In this document: one piece after another, positions 25,413-34,214 of the stretch
Position numbering within the stretch: the stretch's first letter is position 1
Layout of the letters: the number at the start of each line of letters is the position of its first letter
Translations under genes and position numbers: made by a program
Source: Poseidonocella sp. HB161398
GTDB lineage: Bacteria > Pseudomonadota > Alphaproteobacteria > Rhodobacterales > Rhodobacteraceae
Direction of reading: 5' to 3'
DNA: 64,000 nt
Assembly (NCBI RefSeq): GCF_005870025.1
Contig: NZ_VATA01000015.1
Span: forward strand, 62,001 to 126,000
The notes under the pieces: generated by a model
What the model was told of the DNA's origin: nothing
The model's input: the letters and a program-made list of their open reading frames with translations, nothing else
Database searches by the model: none

Positions 25413-27065
25413 TCAGGCCTTGGCCTTGTCCCGCGCCTGGTCGCGCAGCACGTATTTCTGGATCTTGCCGGTCGAGGTCTTGGGCAGCTCGGTGAAGACG
25501 ACCGAGCGCGGCGCCTTGAAATGCGCCATGTGGTCCCGGCAGAAGGCGATGACCTCCTCCGCGGTCAGCGTGACCCCGGGCTTCAGCGTGACGAAGGCGC
25601 AGGGCGTCTCGCCCCATTTCTCGTCCGGCTTCGCCACGACCGCGGCCTCCATGATGCCGGGATGCTTGTAGAGCACGTCCTCCACCTCGACCGAGGAGAT
25701 GTTCTCGCCGCCCGAGATGATGATGTCCTTCGAGCGGTCCTTCAGCTCGACATAGCCGTCGGGATGAATGACGCCCAGATCGCCCGAGGCGAACCAGCCG
25801 CCCTTGAAGGCCTTGGCGGTTGCCGAGGGGTTCTTCAGGTAGCCCTTCATCACGTTGTTGCCGCGCATGAAGATCTCGCCCATGGTCTGGCCGTCCGAGG
25901 GGACCGGCTCCAGCGTGTCGGGATCGGCCACCATCAGCCCGTCGAGCGCGACGTTCTTGACCCCCTGGCGCGATTTCAGCCGCGCCTTCGCCTCGGCCGA
26001 GAGCCCGTCCCATTCGTCGCCCTTCCAGGCGCAGACCACCGAGGGCCCGTAGGTCTCGGTCAGGCCGTAGACATGGGTGACCTCGACGCCCATCGCCTCC
26101 ATCTTCTCGATGACGGCGGCGGGCGGGCTGGCCCCGGCGGTCATCACCTTCACCTCGTGGGAGAAGTCCTTCAGCTCGTCCGGGGCATTGGCCAGCAGGT
26201 TCAGCACGATCGGCGCGCCGCAGAAATGGCTGACCTTCTCCTCGCGGATCAGCTCGAAGATGCGATCCGCGCGGACCGCGCGCAGGCAGACGCAGACGCC
26301 CGCATTCGCCGCGATCGCCCAGGGAAAGCACCAGCCGTTGCAATGGAACATCGGCAGCGTCCAGAGATAGCGCGAATGCTGCGCCATGCCCCAGGTCACG
26401 ATCATCGAGAGGGCGTTGAGATGCGCGCCGCGGTGGTGGTAGACGACGCCCTTCGGGTCGCCCGTGGTGCCCGAGGTGTAGTTCAGGCTGATCGCGTCCC
26501 ATTCGTCGCCGGGAGGGGCCCAGGCGAATTCCGGATCGCCCTCCTCGACCAGCGCGTCATAGCCGATGCTGCCCACCGGCGCGCCGCCCTCGAAGGTCGG
26601 ATCGGCGATGTCGATCACCAGCAGATCCGCGGCATGGCCGGTCATCCGCACCGCGCGGGCGGTGACGTCGGCGAATTCGGGATCGACGATCACCGCGCGG
26701 GCCTCGCCATGGTTGAGGATGAAGGCGATCGCCTCGGCATCGAGCCGGGTGTTGATCGTGTTCAGCACCGCCCCGGCCATCGGCACGGCGAAATGCGCCT
26801 CGAACATCTCGGGGATGTTGGCCGCCACGATGGCGACCGTGTCGCCCTTGCCGATCCCGCGCGCGGCAAGCGCCGAGGCCAGCCGGCGGCAGCGCGCATA
26901 GGTTTCCGACCAGGTGCGCCGCACCGGCCCGTGCACCACCGCCAGGTTGTCGGGATAGATCGCGGCCGTCCGCTCCAGGAAGCTCAGCGGCGTCAGCGCC
27001 GCGTAATTCGCCCCGGTCCTGTCCAGACCCGTCTCGTAGATATTGACTCCGCCCGTTCCGGACAT
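25413..27065 (-). CDS. AMP-forming acyl-CoA synthetase
   Basis: A 550-aa adenylate-forming enzyme that activates a carboxylic acid to its CoA thioester. It carries the AMP-binding P-loop NYTSGTTGDPKGVV (about 186-199), VYGLTETYGPS, GWFASGDLG and the C-terminal LPKTSTGKIQKYVLR with the catalytic Lys. The segment LPMFHCNGWCFPW is typical of the FadD/AAE-like branch for fatty or aryl acids. A strong GGGAGGTG site precedes ATG 27065. First gene of the Liv operon, downstream of an 18-bp perfect palindrome. The precise substrate is unknown. Confidence 0.88.
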   Translation of the reverse strand: MSGTGGVNIYETGLDRTGANYAALTPLSFLERTAAIYPDNLAVVHGPVRRTWSETYARCRRLASALAARGIGKGDTVAIVAANIPEMFEAHFAVPMAGAVLNTINTRLDAEAIAFILNHGEARAVIVDPEFADVTARAVRMTGHAADLLVIDIADPTFEGGAPVGSIGYDALVEEGDPEFAWAPPGDEWDAISLNYTSGTTGDPKGVVYHHRGAHLNALSMIVTWGMAQHSRYLWTLPMFHCNGWCFPWAIAANAGVCVCLRAVRADRIFELIREEKVSHFCGAPIVLNLLANAPDELKDFSHEVKVMTAGASPPAAVIEKMEAMGVEVTHVYGLTETYGPSVVCAWKGDEWDGLSAEAKARLKSRQGVKNVALDGLMVADPDTLEPVPSDGQTMGEIFMRGNNVMKGYLKNPSATAKAFKGGWFASGDLGVIHPDGYVELKDRSKDIIISGGENISSVEVEDVLYKHPGIMEAAVVAKPDEKWGETPCAFVTLKPGVTLTAEEVIAFCRDHMAHFKAPRSVVFTELPKTSTGKIQKYVLRDQARDKAKA

Positions 27066-27122
27066 CTGTCACCTCCCCGCAGAAATCCCGATTAGGGCAT
27101 GTGTGGCGCGGCGATGTTTCCC

Positions 27123-27140
27123 AAGATTTGCGCAAATCTT
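27123..27140. promoter_or_regulatory. Perfect 18-bp palindrome in a divergent promoter region
   Basis: AAGATTTGCGCAAATCTT is a perfect palindrome, 57 bp before the acyl-CoA synthetase start and 71 bp before the hybrid kinase start, in their 146-bp divergent gap. AT-rich promoter-like tracts (TTGTAA, TTAAAAAA) flank it on the kinase side. Such a dyad is probably an operator for a dimeric repressor sensing the acyl-CoA pathway; no obvious one-component regulator gene lies beside it. Confidence 0.6.
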
Positions 27141-27211
27141 ACGAATTGTAACGGGGTCTTCGCGGCCGTTAAAAAAGGCCTAGACTGGTCTGACCCGAGG
27201 GAAGAGGGGCG

Positions 27212-29176
27212 ATGTATCACGCGACACAGGCCGATTCCAGCGCTGACGAGCTGTTCCAGGCAGGGCTGGACCATATCGACCAGGGGATCACCATCTTCGA
27301 CCGCAACCTGCGGCTGGTCGGCTGGAACCGCCGGTTCCTCGACCTGCTGGGCTTCCCCGAGGACCTGGCCTATCCCGGCGCGCCCTTCGAGATCTTCATC
27401 CGCCACAATGCCGAGCGCGGCGAATACGGCCCCGGCGATGCCGGCGAGCAGACCCGATTCCGCGTCGAGCGCGCCCGGCTCTTCGAGCCGCATCTCTTCG
27501 AGCGCCAGCGCCCCGACGGGCGCATCCTGCGCGTCGAGGGCGTGCCGATGACCACCGGCGGCTTCGTCACCGTCTATACCGACATCACCAACGAGAAGAG
27601 CCGCGAGGTGGTGCAGGAGCACCTGATCCGCGAGCGGACCGCGGCGCTGCGGCTGAGCGAGGAGCGGCTGCGGCTGATCGCCGACGAGGTGCCCGCGGGC
27701 ATCGCCCAGGTGGGCAGCGACATGCGCGTCAGCTTCGCCAATATCCGCTTCGCCCGCGCCTACGGCCTGTCGCCGACCGAGATCCTGGGCAAGAGCTGCG
27801 CCGACATCCTCAAGCCCGAGACGCTCAGCTTCTCGCGGCCCTATTTCGAGCAGGCGCGCCAGGGCATCCCGGTCGATTACGAGATGACCGTCACCCTGCC
27901 CTCGGGCCGGGTGATCGAGATCCGCACCTTCCTGCGCCCCGACCGCCCCGGCGACGGCACGCCCTGCGGCTTCTACCTGCTGTCGGTCGACATCACCCGG
28001 CTGAAGAAGGCGACCGCCGCGGCGCTGCAGGCGCAGAAGATGGATGCGCTCGGCCAGCTCTCCTCGGGGATCGCGCATGATTTCAACAACCTGCTAACGG
28101 TCATCATCGGCAATCTGGTGCCGCTCTGCGACCGGCTGGGCGACAGCGAGATCACCCGCGAGCTGGCGCAGCCCGCGCTTGCCGCCGCGCGGCGGGGGGC
28201 GAATTTCACCCGGCGGCTGCTGGCGGTCGCGCGGCGCCAGGCGCTGCAGCCCTCGGCGGTCGATGTCGAGGACGCGATCGGCCAGCTCGTCAAGCTGCTG
28301 CGCCCGTCCCTGCCCGACAATGTCGAGCTCTCCACCCGGCTGCGCGGCGGATCGAAGCCCGCCTTCGTCGATCCCGGCCAGCTGGAAATGGCGCTCTTGA
28401 ATCTCGCGATCAACGCCCGTGACGCGCTGAAGGAGGGCGGGCGGATCGAGCTGTCGACCATGCATCACCGGCTGGGCCCGGCCGAGGCGGAGCCCCTGAA
28501 GCTGCGCCCGGGCGACTATGTCCGCGTCTCGGTGGCCGATGACGGCCCTGGCATGCCGGCCGCCACCGCCGCCCGCGCCTTCGAGCCGTTCTTCTCCACC
28601 AAGACCGATGGCGGCGGCTCGGGGCTGGGGCTGGCAATGGTCTACGGCTTCGTCCGCCAGTCCGAGGGGGCGATCCAGCTCGACACTTCCGAGGGCGGCG
28701 GCACGCGCTTCGACATCTTCCTGCCCGCCGCGCTGCGCGACGCGCCGCCGCCCGAGGGCGCCGAGGACGAGATCCTGCTCAGCGGCGAGGCGCCGGGGCT
28801 GGCGCTGCTGGTGGAGGACAATCCCGAAGTGCGCCGGGTGATCCGCCGCCAGATCGCCGATCTGGGCTATCCGATCATCGAGGCGGCCTCGGCCGAGGAG
28901 GCGGAGGAGACGCTGGACGCGGTCTCGGACATCCATCTGGTCGTCACTGACGTGGCGATGCCCGGCGGCATGGACGGGCGCGAACTGGCCGCGCGGATCC
29001 GCGCCGCGCGCCCGGGCATTGCGGTCATCGTCATGACCGGCCATAGCGAAGTGCCTTCGACCGAGACCGGCGCCGCGGCGATTCCCTTCCTGAGGAAGCC
29101 CTTCGAACGCCCCGCGCTTGCCGCCGCCATCGCGGCCGAGGCCGCCCGCATCGCCTGCCTGGAGGAGAAGGCCTGA
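27212..29176 (+). CDS. PAS hybrid sensor histidine kinase
   Basis: A 654-aa cytoplasmic kinase with no membrane segment. Order: PAS (about 12-125; LDHIDQGITIFD), short coiled coil, second PAS (about 150-265), HisKA with GIAHDFNNLL (phospho-acceptor His289), HATPase with N box NLAINARDAL and GSGLGLAMVYG, then a receiver with Asp580 (TDVAMPG) and Lys in LRKPF. It overlaps the next response regulator gene by one base, so the pair is co-expressed. Both PAS domains suggest an intracellular redox or small-molecule signal. Control of the divergent acyl-CoA operon is possible but unproven. Confidence 0.88.
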   Translation: MYHATQADSSADELFQAGLDHIDQGITIFDRNLRLVGWNRRFLDLLGFPEDLAYPGAPFEIFIRHNAERGEYGPGDAGEQTRFRVERARLFEPHLFERQRPDGRILRVEGVPMTTGGFVTVYTDITNEKSREVVQEHLIRERTAALRLSEERLRLIADEVPAGIAQVGSDMRVSFANIRFARAYGLSPTEILGKSCADILKPETLSFSRPYFEQARQGIPVDYEMTVTLPSGRVIEIRTFLRPDRPGDGTPCGFYLLSVDITRLKKATAAALQAQKMDALGQLSSGIAHDFNNLLTVIIGNLVPLCDRLGDSEITRELAQPALAAARRGANFTRRLLAVARRQALQPSAVDVEDAIGQLVKLLRPSLPDNVELSTRLRGGSKPAFVDPGQLEMALLNLAINARDALKEGGRIELSTMHHRLGPAEAEPLKLRPGDYVRVSVADDGPGMPAATAARAFEPFFSTKTDGGGSGLGLAMVYGFVRQSEGAIQLDTSEGGGTRFDIFLPAALRDAPPPEGAEDEILLSGEAPGLALLVEDNPEVRRVIRRQIADLGYPIIEAASAEEAEETLDAVSDIHLVVTDVAMPGGMDGRELAARIRAARPGIAVIVMTGHSEVPSTETGAAAIPFLRKPFERPALAAAIAAEAARIACLEEKA

Positions 29177-29910
29177 TGGCCCAGCTGGTATTCCTGCTCG
29201 AGGACGACGCCGATGTCGCCGCCGTGCTGCGCCGTTCGCTCGAAGAGCACGGCTTCGAGGTGGAGCGCTTCGCCCGCCGCGCCGATATCGTCGCCCGGCT
29301 CGGCCGCGTGCGCCCCGATGTCTGCCTGGTCGATCTCGGCCTGCCCGACGGCGACGGGCTGAGCGTCGTCGGCCATCTGATGCGCGACCTCTCGATCCCG
29401 ACGATCATCGTCTCGGGGCGCGGCGAGGTCACCGACCGCGTGGTCGGGCTGGAGCTCGGCGCCGACGACTACCTGGTCAAGCCCGTCGAGCCGCGCGAGC
29501 TGGTGGCGCGGGTCCGCTCGCTCCTGCGCCGCGCGGCCGCCGCCCAGGCGCCCGACCGCACCCGCCAGGTCGCCCGCTTCGACGGCTGGATCGCCGATTT
29601 CAGCGCCTGCACTCTGACCGATCCGGGCGGCAGCACGGCCTCGCTCTCGGCGGCGGAGGCCTCCTTGCTGCGCGCCTTCGTCCATGCCGCGGGCCGGGTG
29701 CTGAGCCGCCGCTTCCTGCTGGATATCGAGGGGCCCTCGGATCTGGAGACCTTCGACCGGGCGATGGATGTGCGCATCTCTCGGCTGCGCCGCAAGCTCG
29801 GCGACGACCCCAAGAAACCGCGCGCGATCAAGACGGTCTACGGCGCCGGCTATGTCTTCACCCCGCGGGTCGAATGGCTGCAGGGCGCGGCCCAGACCGA
29901 GGCACCGTGA
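29176..29910 (+). CDS. OmpR-family response regulator
   Basis: A 244-aa regulator. The receiver domain has acidic Glu9-Asp10-Asp11, phospho-acceptor Asp53 (LVDLGLPDGDG) and Lys in YLVKPV. A winged helix-turn-helix follows at about 145-235 (RAMDVRISRLRRKLGDDP, VYGAGYVF). It is the cognate partner of the PAS hybrid kinase by one-base TGATG overlap. Targets are unknown. Confidence 0.9.
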   Translation: MAQLVFLLEDDADVAAVLRRSLEEHGFEVERFARRADIVARLGRVRPDVCLVDLGLPDGDGLSVVGHLMRDLSIPTIIVSGRGEVTDRVVGLELGADDYLVKPVEPRELVARVRSLLRRAAAAQAPDRTRQVARFDGWIADFSACTLTDPGGSTASLSAAEASLLRAFVHAAGRVLSRRFLLDIEGPSDLETFDRAMDVRISRLRRKLGDDPKKPRAIKTVYGAGYVFTPRVEWLQGAAQTEAP

Positions 29911-30043
29911 CGCGGTCGCAGGTATTTGATCGAAACAGTCGGAATTAGCCTGTACTCTCCATCGGGTTGACCCTAGTGATCACGGAAAAAGGAGCCAGCC
30001 GCCGCAAGCTCTCGTGATGTCCCCGCTTTCCAGGAGCCTGCCC

Positions 30044-30955
30044 ATGGAGATCCTCCCCTCTCTTGCCGTCTTCGGCCTTGCGGCGCTCGCCGCCTCTGCC
30101 GCCGCTGCCGACCCGCTGAGCATCGACACCGCGCGCGGTCCGGTGGAGCTCGACGGCCGTCCCGCCGTCATCGCCGCCTATGACACGGCCGCCATCGACA
30201 CGCTCGAGGCGCTCGGCGTCGAGATCGCGGGCGCGCCCGATCCGCTGCTCGTGCCCTATCTGCAGGATGTGGTGGCCGAAGCGGAAGGCGTCGGCACGCT
30301 CTTCGAGCCCGACCTGGAGAAGCTGGCGCAGCTCGCGCCCGACCTGATCATCGTCGGCGGCCGCTCCGCGGCGCAGCTCGACTCGGTGGCGCGCGTCGCC
30401 CCGGCGATCGACATGACCATCCCGACGGAGAACCTGGTCGAGACCGCGCTGGCGCGGGTCGAAGCCTATGGCGCGCTGACCGGCCACGAGGCCGAGGCCG
30501 AGGCGCTGGAAGGCGAGCTGCAGGCCAAGCTGGCCGCCGCGCGGGCCGCGGTCGAGGGCAAGGGCAACGGGCTGGTGATCCTGACCAACGGGCCGAAGAT
30601 CTCGGCCTATGGCGCGGGCTCGCGCTTCGGCTGGGTCCATTCCGCCGTCGGCCTGCCGGAAGCGCGCGAAGGGCTCTCCACCCAGACCCATGGCGAGGCG
30701 GTCTCCTTCGAGTTCATCGCCGAGGTGAACCCCGACTGGCTGCTGGTCGTCGACCGCGGCGCGGCGATCGGCGCCGAGGGCGAGAGCGCGGCACAGACGC
30801 TGGACAACGCGCTGGTGCGCGAGACCACCGCCTGGAAGACCGGCCAGGTCGTCTACCTGGACCCGGCGCGCATGTACATCGCGGGCGGCGGCGTGCAGGC
30901 GCTGGACGGCGTGCTCGACCAGATCGAGCAGGCCTTCGACGCAGCCGACAGCTGA
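30044..30955 (+). CDS. Siderophore ABC transporter periplasmic binding protein (FatB/CeuE-like)
   Basis: A 303-aa binding protein with a signal peptide at about 1-21 (ending SAAAADPL). Family features are PDLIIVGGRSA, a long connecting helix after TENLVETALARVEAYGAL, and ISAYGAGSRFGWVH, seen in CeuE/YclQ-type proteins that bind ferric catecholates or hydroxypyridones. ATG 30044 follows AGGAG by 7 bases; GTG and ATG codons 27-30 bases upstream lack this. First gene of a four-gene Fe-siderophore import operon. I could not find a clear Fur- or Irr-type box upstream. Confidence 0.87.
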   Translation: MEILPSLAVFGLAALAASAAAADPLSIDTARGPVELDGRPAVIAAYDTAAIDTLEALGVEIAGAPDPLLVPYLQDVVAEAEGVGTLFEPDLEKLAQLAPDLIIVGGRSAAQLDSVARVAPAIDMTIPTENLVETALARVEAYGALTGHEAEAEALEGELQAKLAAARAAVEGKGNGLVILTNGPKISAYGAGSRFGWVHSAVGLPEAREGLSTQTHGEAVSFEFIAEVNPDWLLVVDRGAAIGAEGESAAQTLDNALVRETTAWKTGQVVYLDPARMYIAGGGVQALDGVLDQIEQAFDAADS

Positions 30956-30976
30956 TCCCGGCCTCTAGCCGCCGCC

Positions 30977-31933
30977 ATGAGCCGTCCCCTCCTCCTGACC
31001 TGCCTCGCGCTTGCGGGGCTGGTCCTCGCCTCGGTGTCGATCGGGGCCGCCTCCGTCTCTCCCTGGCACCTGCTGAGCGATCCCGAAGGCACGAAGCTGC
31101 TGTTCCTGAGCCGCTTGCCGCGCACCGCCGCGGCCATGCTCTCGGGCGCCTCGATGGCGGTCGCGGGCGTGATCATGCAGCTCCTGGTGCGCAACCGCTT
31201 CGTCGAGCCCTCGACCACCGGCACGGTGGAGGCGGCGATGCTGGGGCTCCTGGCCGTGACCATGCTGGCCCCGGGCGTGCCGATCCTCGGCAAGATGGGC
31301 ATCTCCGCGGCCGCGGCGCTTCTCGGCATGGCGGGCTTCCTGGCGCTGATCCGGCGCCTGCCCCCCGAAGAGCCGCTGATGGTCCCGCTGGTCGGCATCA
31401 TCTATAGCGGCATCATCGGCGCGGGCACGACCTTCGTCGCCTACCAGGCCGACCTGCTGCAATACCTGGGCACCTGGATGAACGGCGAGTTCTCGGGCGT
31501 GCTCGCCGGGCGCTACGAACTGCTGTGGCTCGCGGGGCTCGTCGCCGGGCTGGCCTATCTCTATGCCGACCGCTTCACCATCGCCGGGCTGGGCGAGACC
31601 GCCAGCATCGGGCTGGGGCTGAACTACGCCCAGACGCTGTGGATCGGGCTCGTGACTGTCTCGGTCGTCACCGCCATGGTCGTCGTGACCGTCGGCGCCG
31701 TGCCGTTCGTCGGGCTCGTGGTGCCCAATATCGTGGCGCGGATCATGGGAGACAACCTGCGCGCCTCGCTGCCCGTGATGGCCGGGATGGGCGCCGGGCT
31801 GGTGCTGGCCTCCGACGTGCTGGGCCGGATCCTGCGCTTCCCCTACGAAATCCCCGCCGGGACGATCTTCGGCGCCGTCGGCGCGGCGGTCTTCCTGTGG
31901 CTCCTGCTGGGACCCAAGCGCCGTGCCCGATAG
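30977..31933 (+). CDS. Siderophore ABC permease (FecCD family, FatD-like)
   Basis: A 318-aa permease of the FecCD/BtuC class with about nine to ten helices. LPRTAAAMLSGASMAVAGVIMQ is the family hallmark, and VPFVGLVVPNIVARIMG holds the ATPase-contact region near the end. It follows the binding protein by 21 bases and overlaps the next permease by 11 bases. Confidence 0.87.
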   Translation: MSRPLLLTCLALAGLVLASVSIGAASVSPWHLLSDPEGTKLLFLSRLPRTAAAMLSGASMAVAGVIMQLLVRNRFVEPSTTGTVEAAMLGLLAVTMLAPGVPILGKMGISAAAALLGMAGFLALIRRLPPEEPLMVPLVGIIYSGIIGAGTTFVAYQADLLQYLGTWMNGEFSGVLAGRYELLWLAGLVAGLAYLYADRFTIAGLGETASIGLGLNYAQTLWIGLVTVSVVTAMVVVTVGAVPFVGLVVPNIVARIMGDNLRASLPVMAGMGAGLVLASDVLGRILRFPYEIPAGTIFGAVGAAVFLWLLLGPKRRAR

Positions 31934-32867
31934 ACGCCTGACGATCCTGGGCCTCGGCCTTCTGGCGGCCTGCGCCTTCTTCCTGTTCTGGGGGCTGAAG
32001 GGCCCCGCCGGCTTCATCCTGGAGCTGCGCGCGACCAAGCTCGCCGCGCTCCTACTCGTCGGCGCGGCGGTGGGCATCTCGACGGTGGTGTTCCAGACGG
32101 TCACCGGCAACCGCATCCTGACGCCCTCGATCATGGGCTTCGACTCGCTCTTCCTGCTGGTGCAGAGCCTGATGGTGCTGACGATGGGCGGGCTCGGCTA
32201 CGTGATGACCGACGGGCCGGCGAAGTTCCTGCTCGATACCGGGCTGATGATGGCCGCCTCGCTGATGCTGTTCACGCTGCTGATGGGGCGCGGCCGCGGC
32301 GACCTGCACCGGATGATCCTGGCGGGCGTCATCATCGGCCTCTTCTTCCGCTCGATGACCGCCTTCGTGCTGCGGCTGATCGATCCCAGCGAGTTCTCCG
32401 TCGTCCAGCAGGTGATGTTCGCCAGCTTCGGCGCGGTCGACACCACGCAGCTCGCCATCGCCGCCGTGCTGTTCCTCGCCGTCTTCGCCGCGATCTGGAA
32501 GCTGGCCCCTGCCCTCGACATCGTCGCGCTCGGCCGCGACAGCGCGGTCGGGCTGGGGCTGCGCTATGACCGATTGGCAATGGTCCTGCTGCTGCTGGTC
32601 TCGGCGCTGGTGGCGGTCTCGACCGCGCTGGTCGGGCCGATCAGCTTCCTCGGGCTCCTCGTCGCGGCGCTGGCCCATGAGGTCGTGAAGACGCCGCGCC
32701 ATGTGCTGCTGCTGCCGGCCGCGGCGCTGATCGCCGGGCTGGTGCTGGTGATCGGCCAGGGCGTCTTCGAGCGCCTGCTGGGCCTGCAATCCACGCTCGC
32801 CGTCATCATCGAGTTCTTCGGCGGGCTCCTCTTCCTCTATCTCGTCATGGGAGGCCGCCGCCGATGA
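31923..32867 (+). CDS. Siderophore ABC permease (FecCD family, FatC-like)
   Basis: A 314-aa partner permease that starts with GTG inside the previous gene (11-nt overlap). It has about nine helices; ATKLAALLLVGAAVGISTVVFQTVTGNRILTPSIMGFD is the YclO/FatC-type start and GPISFLGLLVAALAHEV the ATPase-contact loop. It overlaps the ATPase gene by ATGA. Confidence 0.85.
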   Translation: MPDRRLTILGLGLLAACAFFLFWGLKGPAGFILELRATKLAALLLVGAAVGISTVVFQTVTGNRILTPSIMGFDSLFLLVQSLMVLTMGGLGYVMTDGPAKFLLDTGLMMAASLMLFTLLMGRGRGDLHRMILAGVIIGLFFRSMTAFVLRLIDPSEFSVVQQVMFASFGAVDTTQLAIAAVLFLAVFAAIWKLAPALDIVALGRDSAVGLGLRYDRLAMVLLLLVSALVAVSTALVGPISFLGLLVAALAHEVVKTPRHVLLLPAAALIAGLVLVIGQGVFERLLGLQSTLAVIIEFFGGLLFLYLVMGGRRR

Positions 32868-33622
32868 TCACCGTCCGCAATCTCAGCCACCGGATCGGCA
32901 GCGCGGAGATCCTGCACGATCTGAGCCTCGATTTCCCGAAGGACGGGATCACCGCCATCATCGGCCCGAACGGCGCGGGGAAATCGACGCTGATGGGGCT
33001 GATGGCGCGGCTGGTGCCGATCCAGACCGGCAAGGTGGAGATCGACGGCCATTGCGTGGCGAAGACGCGGACCGAGGCGCTGGCCCGGCGCATGGCGATC
33101 GTCACCCAGCGGGTCGGCGTGGCCAGCCGGCTGCGGGTCGGCGACCTGGTGGGCTTCGGCCGCTGGCCGCATCACCATGGGCGGCCGCGGGACGAGGACC
33201 ATGCCGCGGTGGAGCGCGCGCTTGCCGCCTTCGACCTGACGGAGCTGCGCGACCGCTTCCTCGACGAGCTCTCCGGCGGGCAGAACCAGCGCGCCTTCAT
33301 CGCCATGGGGCTGGCGCAGGAGACCGACTGGCTGCTGCTTGACGAGCCCTTGAACAATCTCGACATGTACCATGCCCGCGCGCTGATGGCGCGGATCCAC
33401 GCGCTCAGCCGCGAGGGCGGGCGTTCGGTCGTGATGGTGGTCCATGACATCAACTACGCCGCCGCCTGGGCCGACCATATCGTCGCGCTGGAGAACGGGC
33501 GGCTGGCCTTCGAGGGCGCGCCGCGCGAGGTGCTGACCGCCGAACGGCTGTCGCGCCTCTTCGGCATGGAGATCGGCGTGGAGGAGATCGGCGGCCGCCC
33601 GACTGTCCTCCACCACGCCTGA
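32864..33622 (+). CDS. Siderophore ABC ATPase (FatE/YclP-like)
   Basis: A 252-aa FepC-type ATPase with Walker A GPNGAGKST (about 33-41), Q-loop in IVTQRVGVASRLRVGDLVGFGRWPHH, signature LSGGQNQRAFIA, Walker B LLLDEPLNNLD and the switch His in VVHDINYA. It is the last gene of the operon; the convergent cytochrome b561 gene ends five bases later. Confidence 0.9.
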   Translation: MITVRNLSHRIGSAEILHDLSLDFPKDGITAIIGPNGAGKSTLMGLMARLVPIQTGKVEIDGHCVAKTRTEALARRMAIVTQRVGVASRLRVGDLVGFGRWPHHHGRPRDEDHAAVERALAAFDLTELRDRFLDELSGGQNQRAFIAMGLAQETDWLLLDEPLNNLDMYHARALMARIHALSREGGRSVVMVVHDINYAAAWADHIVALENGRLAFEGAPREVLTAERLSRLFGMEIGVEEIGGRPTVLHHA

Positions 33623-33627
33623 GGGGC

Positions 33628-34116
33628 TCAGCGCATCCGCGCCAGGACGTCGGTCTTCCACCAGAACTGGTGCACCAGCGCCGCGGCCACATGCAGGATG
33701 ACAAGCGCCATCAAGAGGTTGGTCAGCGTCTCGTGCAGCCCGGCGGCCGGTCCGATCTGGCCGAACCAGGCGGCGAGCCCGGTCAGCGGCAGCACGAAGA
33801 GCAGCACGTAGATCGCCGCATGCGCGATCTTCGAGGCGAGCCTGGCAAGCGCCGGTTCGGCCTCGGGCTCGGCCGGGCTGCCATGGCTCAGCCGCAGGAC
33901 CAGCCGCCAGGCGGCCAGCGCGAGGACGAGGATACCGATGGCGATATGCAGGACCGGCACCGCCGAGTAGCTGGCCGTGCCGGTTTCCATCAGCTGGTGG
34001 AAGGGGCGGCCCATGCCGTCGAAAAGGAAGTACTGCGCGGCGAGCAGCACGACCACCGCCCAGTGAAGCGCCTTCTGCGTGACCGTGAAGCGCTCGGCTT
34101 GCTTGAAGAAATCCAT
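33628..34116 (-). CDS. Cytochrome b561
   Basis: A 162-aa four-helix membrane cytochrome of the CybB type that passes electrons between quinol and an acceptor. Heme-ligand histidines are expected in KALHWAVVVLLAAQY, VLHIAIGILVLALAAWRL, KIAHAAIYVLL and LHVAAALVHQFWWK, one per helix, giving two b hemes. ATG 34116 follows CGGAG. The frame remains open far upstream through the hydratase gene, but that part is not coding. The gene ends just after the convergent siderophore operon; no functional link is evident. Confidence 0.85.
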   Translation of the reverse strand: MDFFKQAERFTVTQKALHWAVVVLLAAQYFLFDGMGRPFHQLMETGTASYSAVPVLHIAIGILVLALAAWRLVLRLSHGSPAEPEAEPALARLASKIAHAAIYVLLFVLPLTGLAAWFGQIGPAAGLHETLTNLLMALVILHVAAALVHQFWWKTDVLARMR

Positions 34117-34214
34117 GTCCGTCTCCGGGGTTGGCAAACGTCTATGGATGTCTAACGTGCCGGGCGCGATTTCCGTCGCGCCCGGGCGTCGCTGCGGCCG
34201 CCTGCCGCGCGGGT

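Noticed and set aside
18939-27065. DMSP demethylation pathway (DmdB/DmdC) reading of the acyl-CoA operon
   Set aside because: The dehydrogenase branch fits DmdC, but the synthetase segment LPMFHCNGWCFPW is of the FadD/AAE-like type, and no DmdA or DmdD gene is present. Only a generic carboxylate role is claimed.
24741-27095. 784-codon plus-strand frame over livG and the acyl-CoA synthetase
   Set aside because: Antisense to two genes with intact catalytic motifs; typical mirror composition.
29911-30043. Fur or Irr box before the siderophore operon
   Set aside because: The gap contains TTGACC and a GTGATCAC dyad, but nothing matching a Fur/Mur or ICE-box consensus well enough to call.
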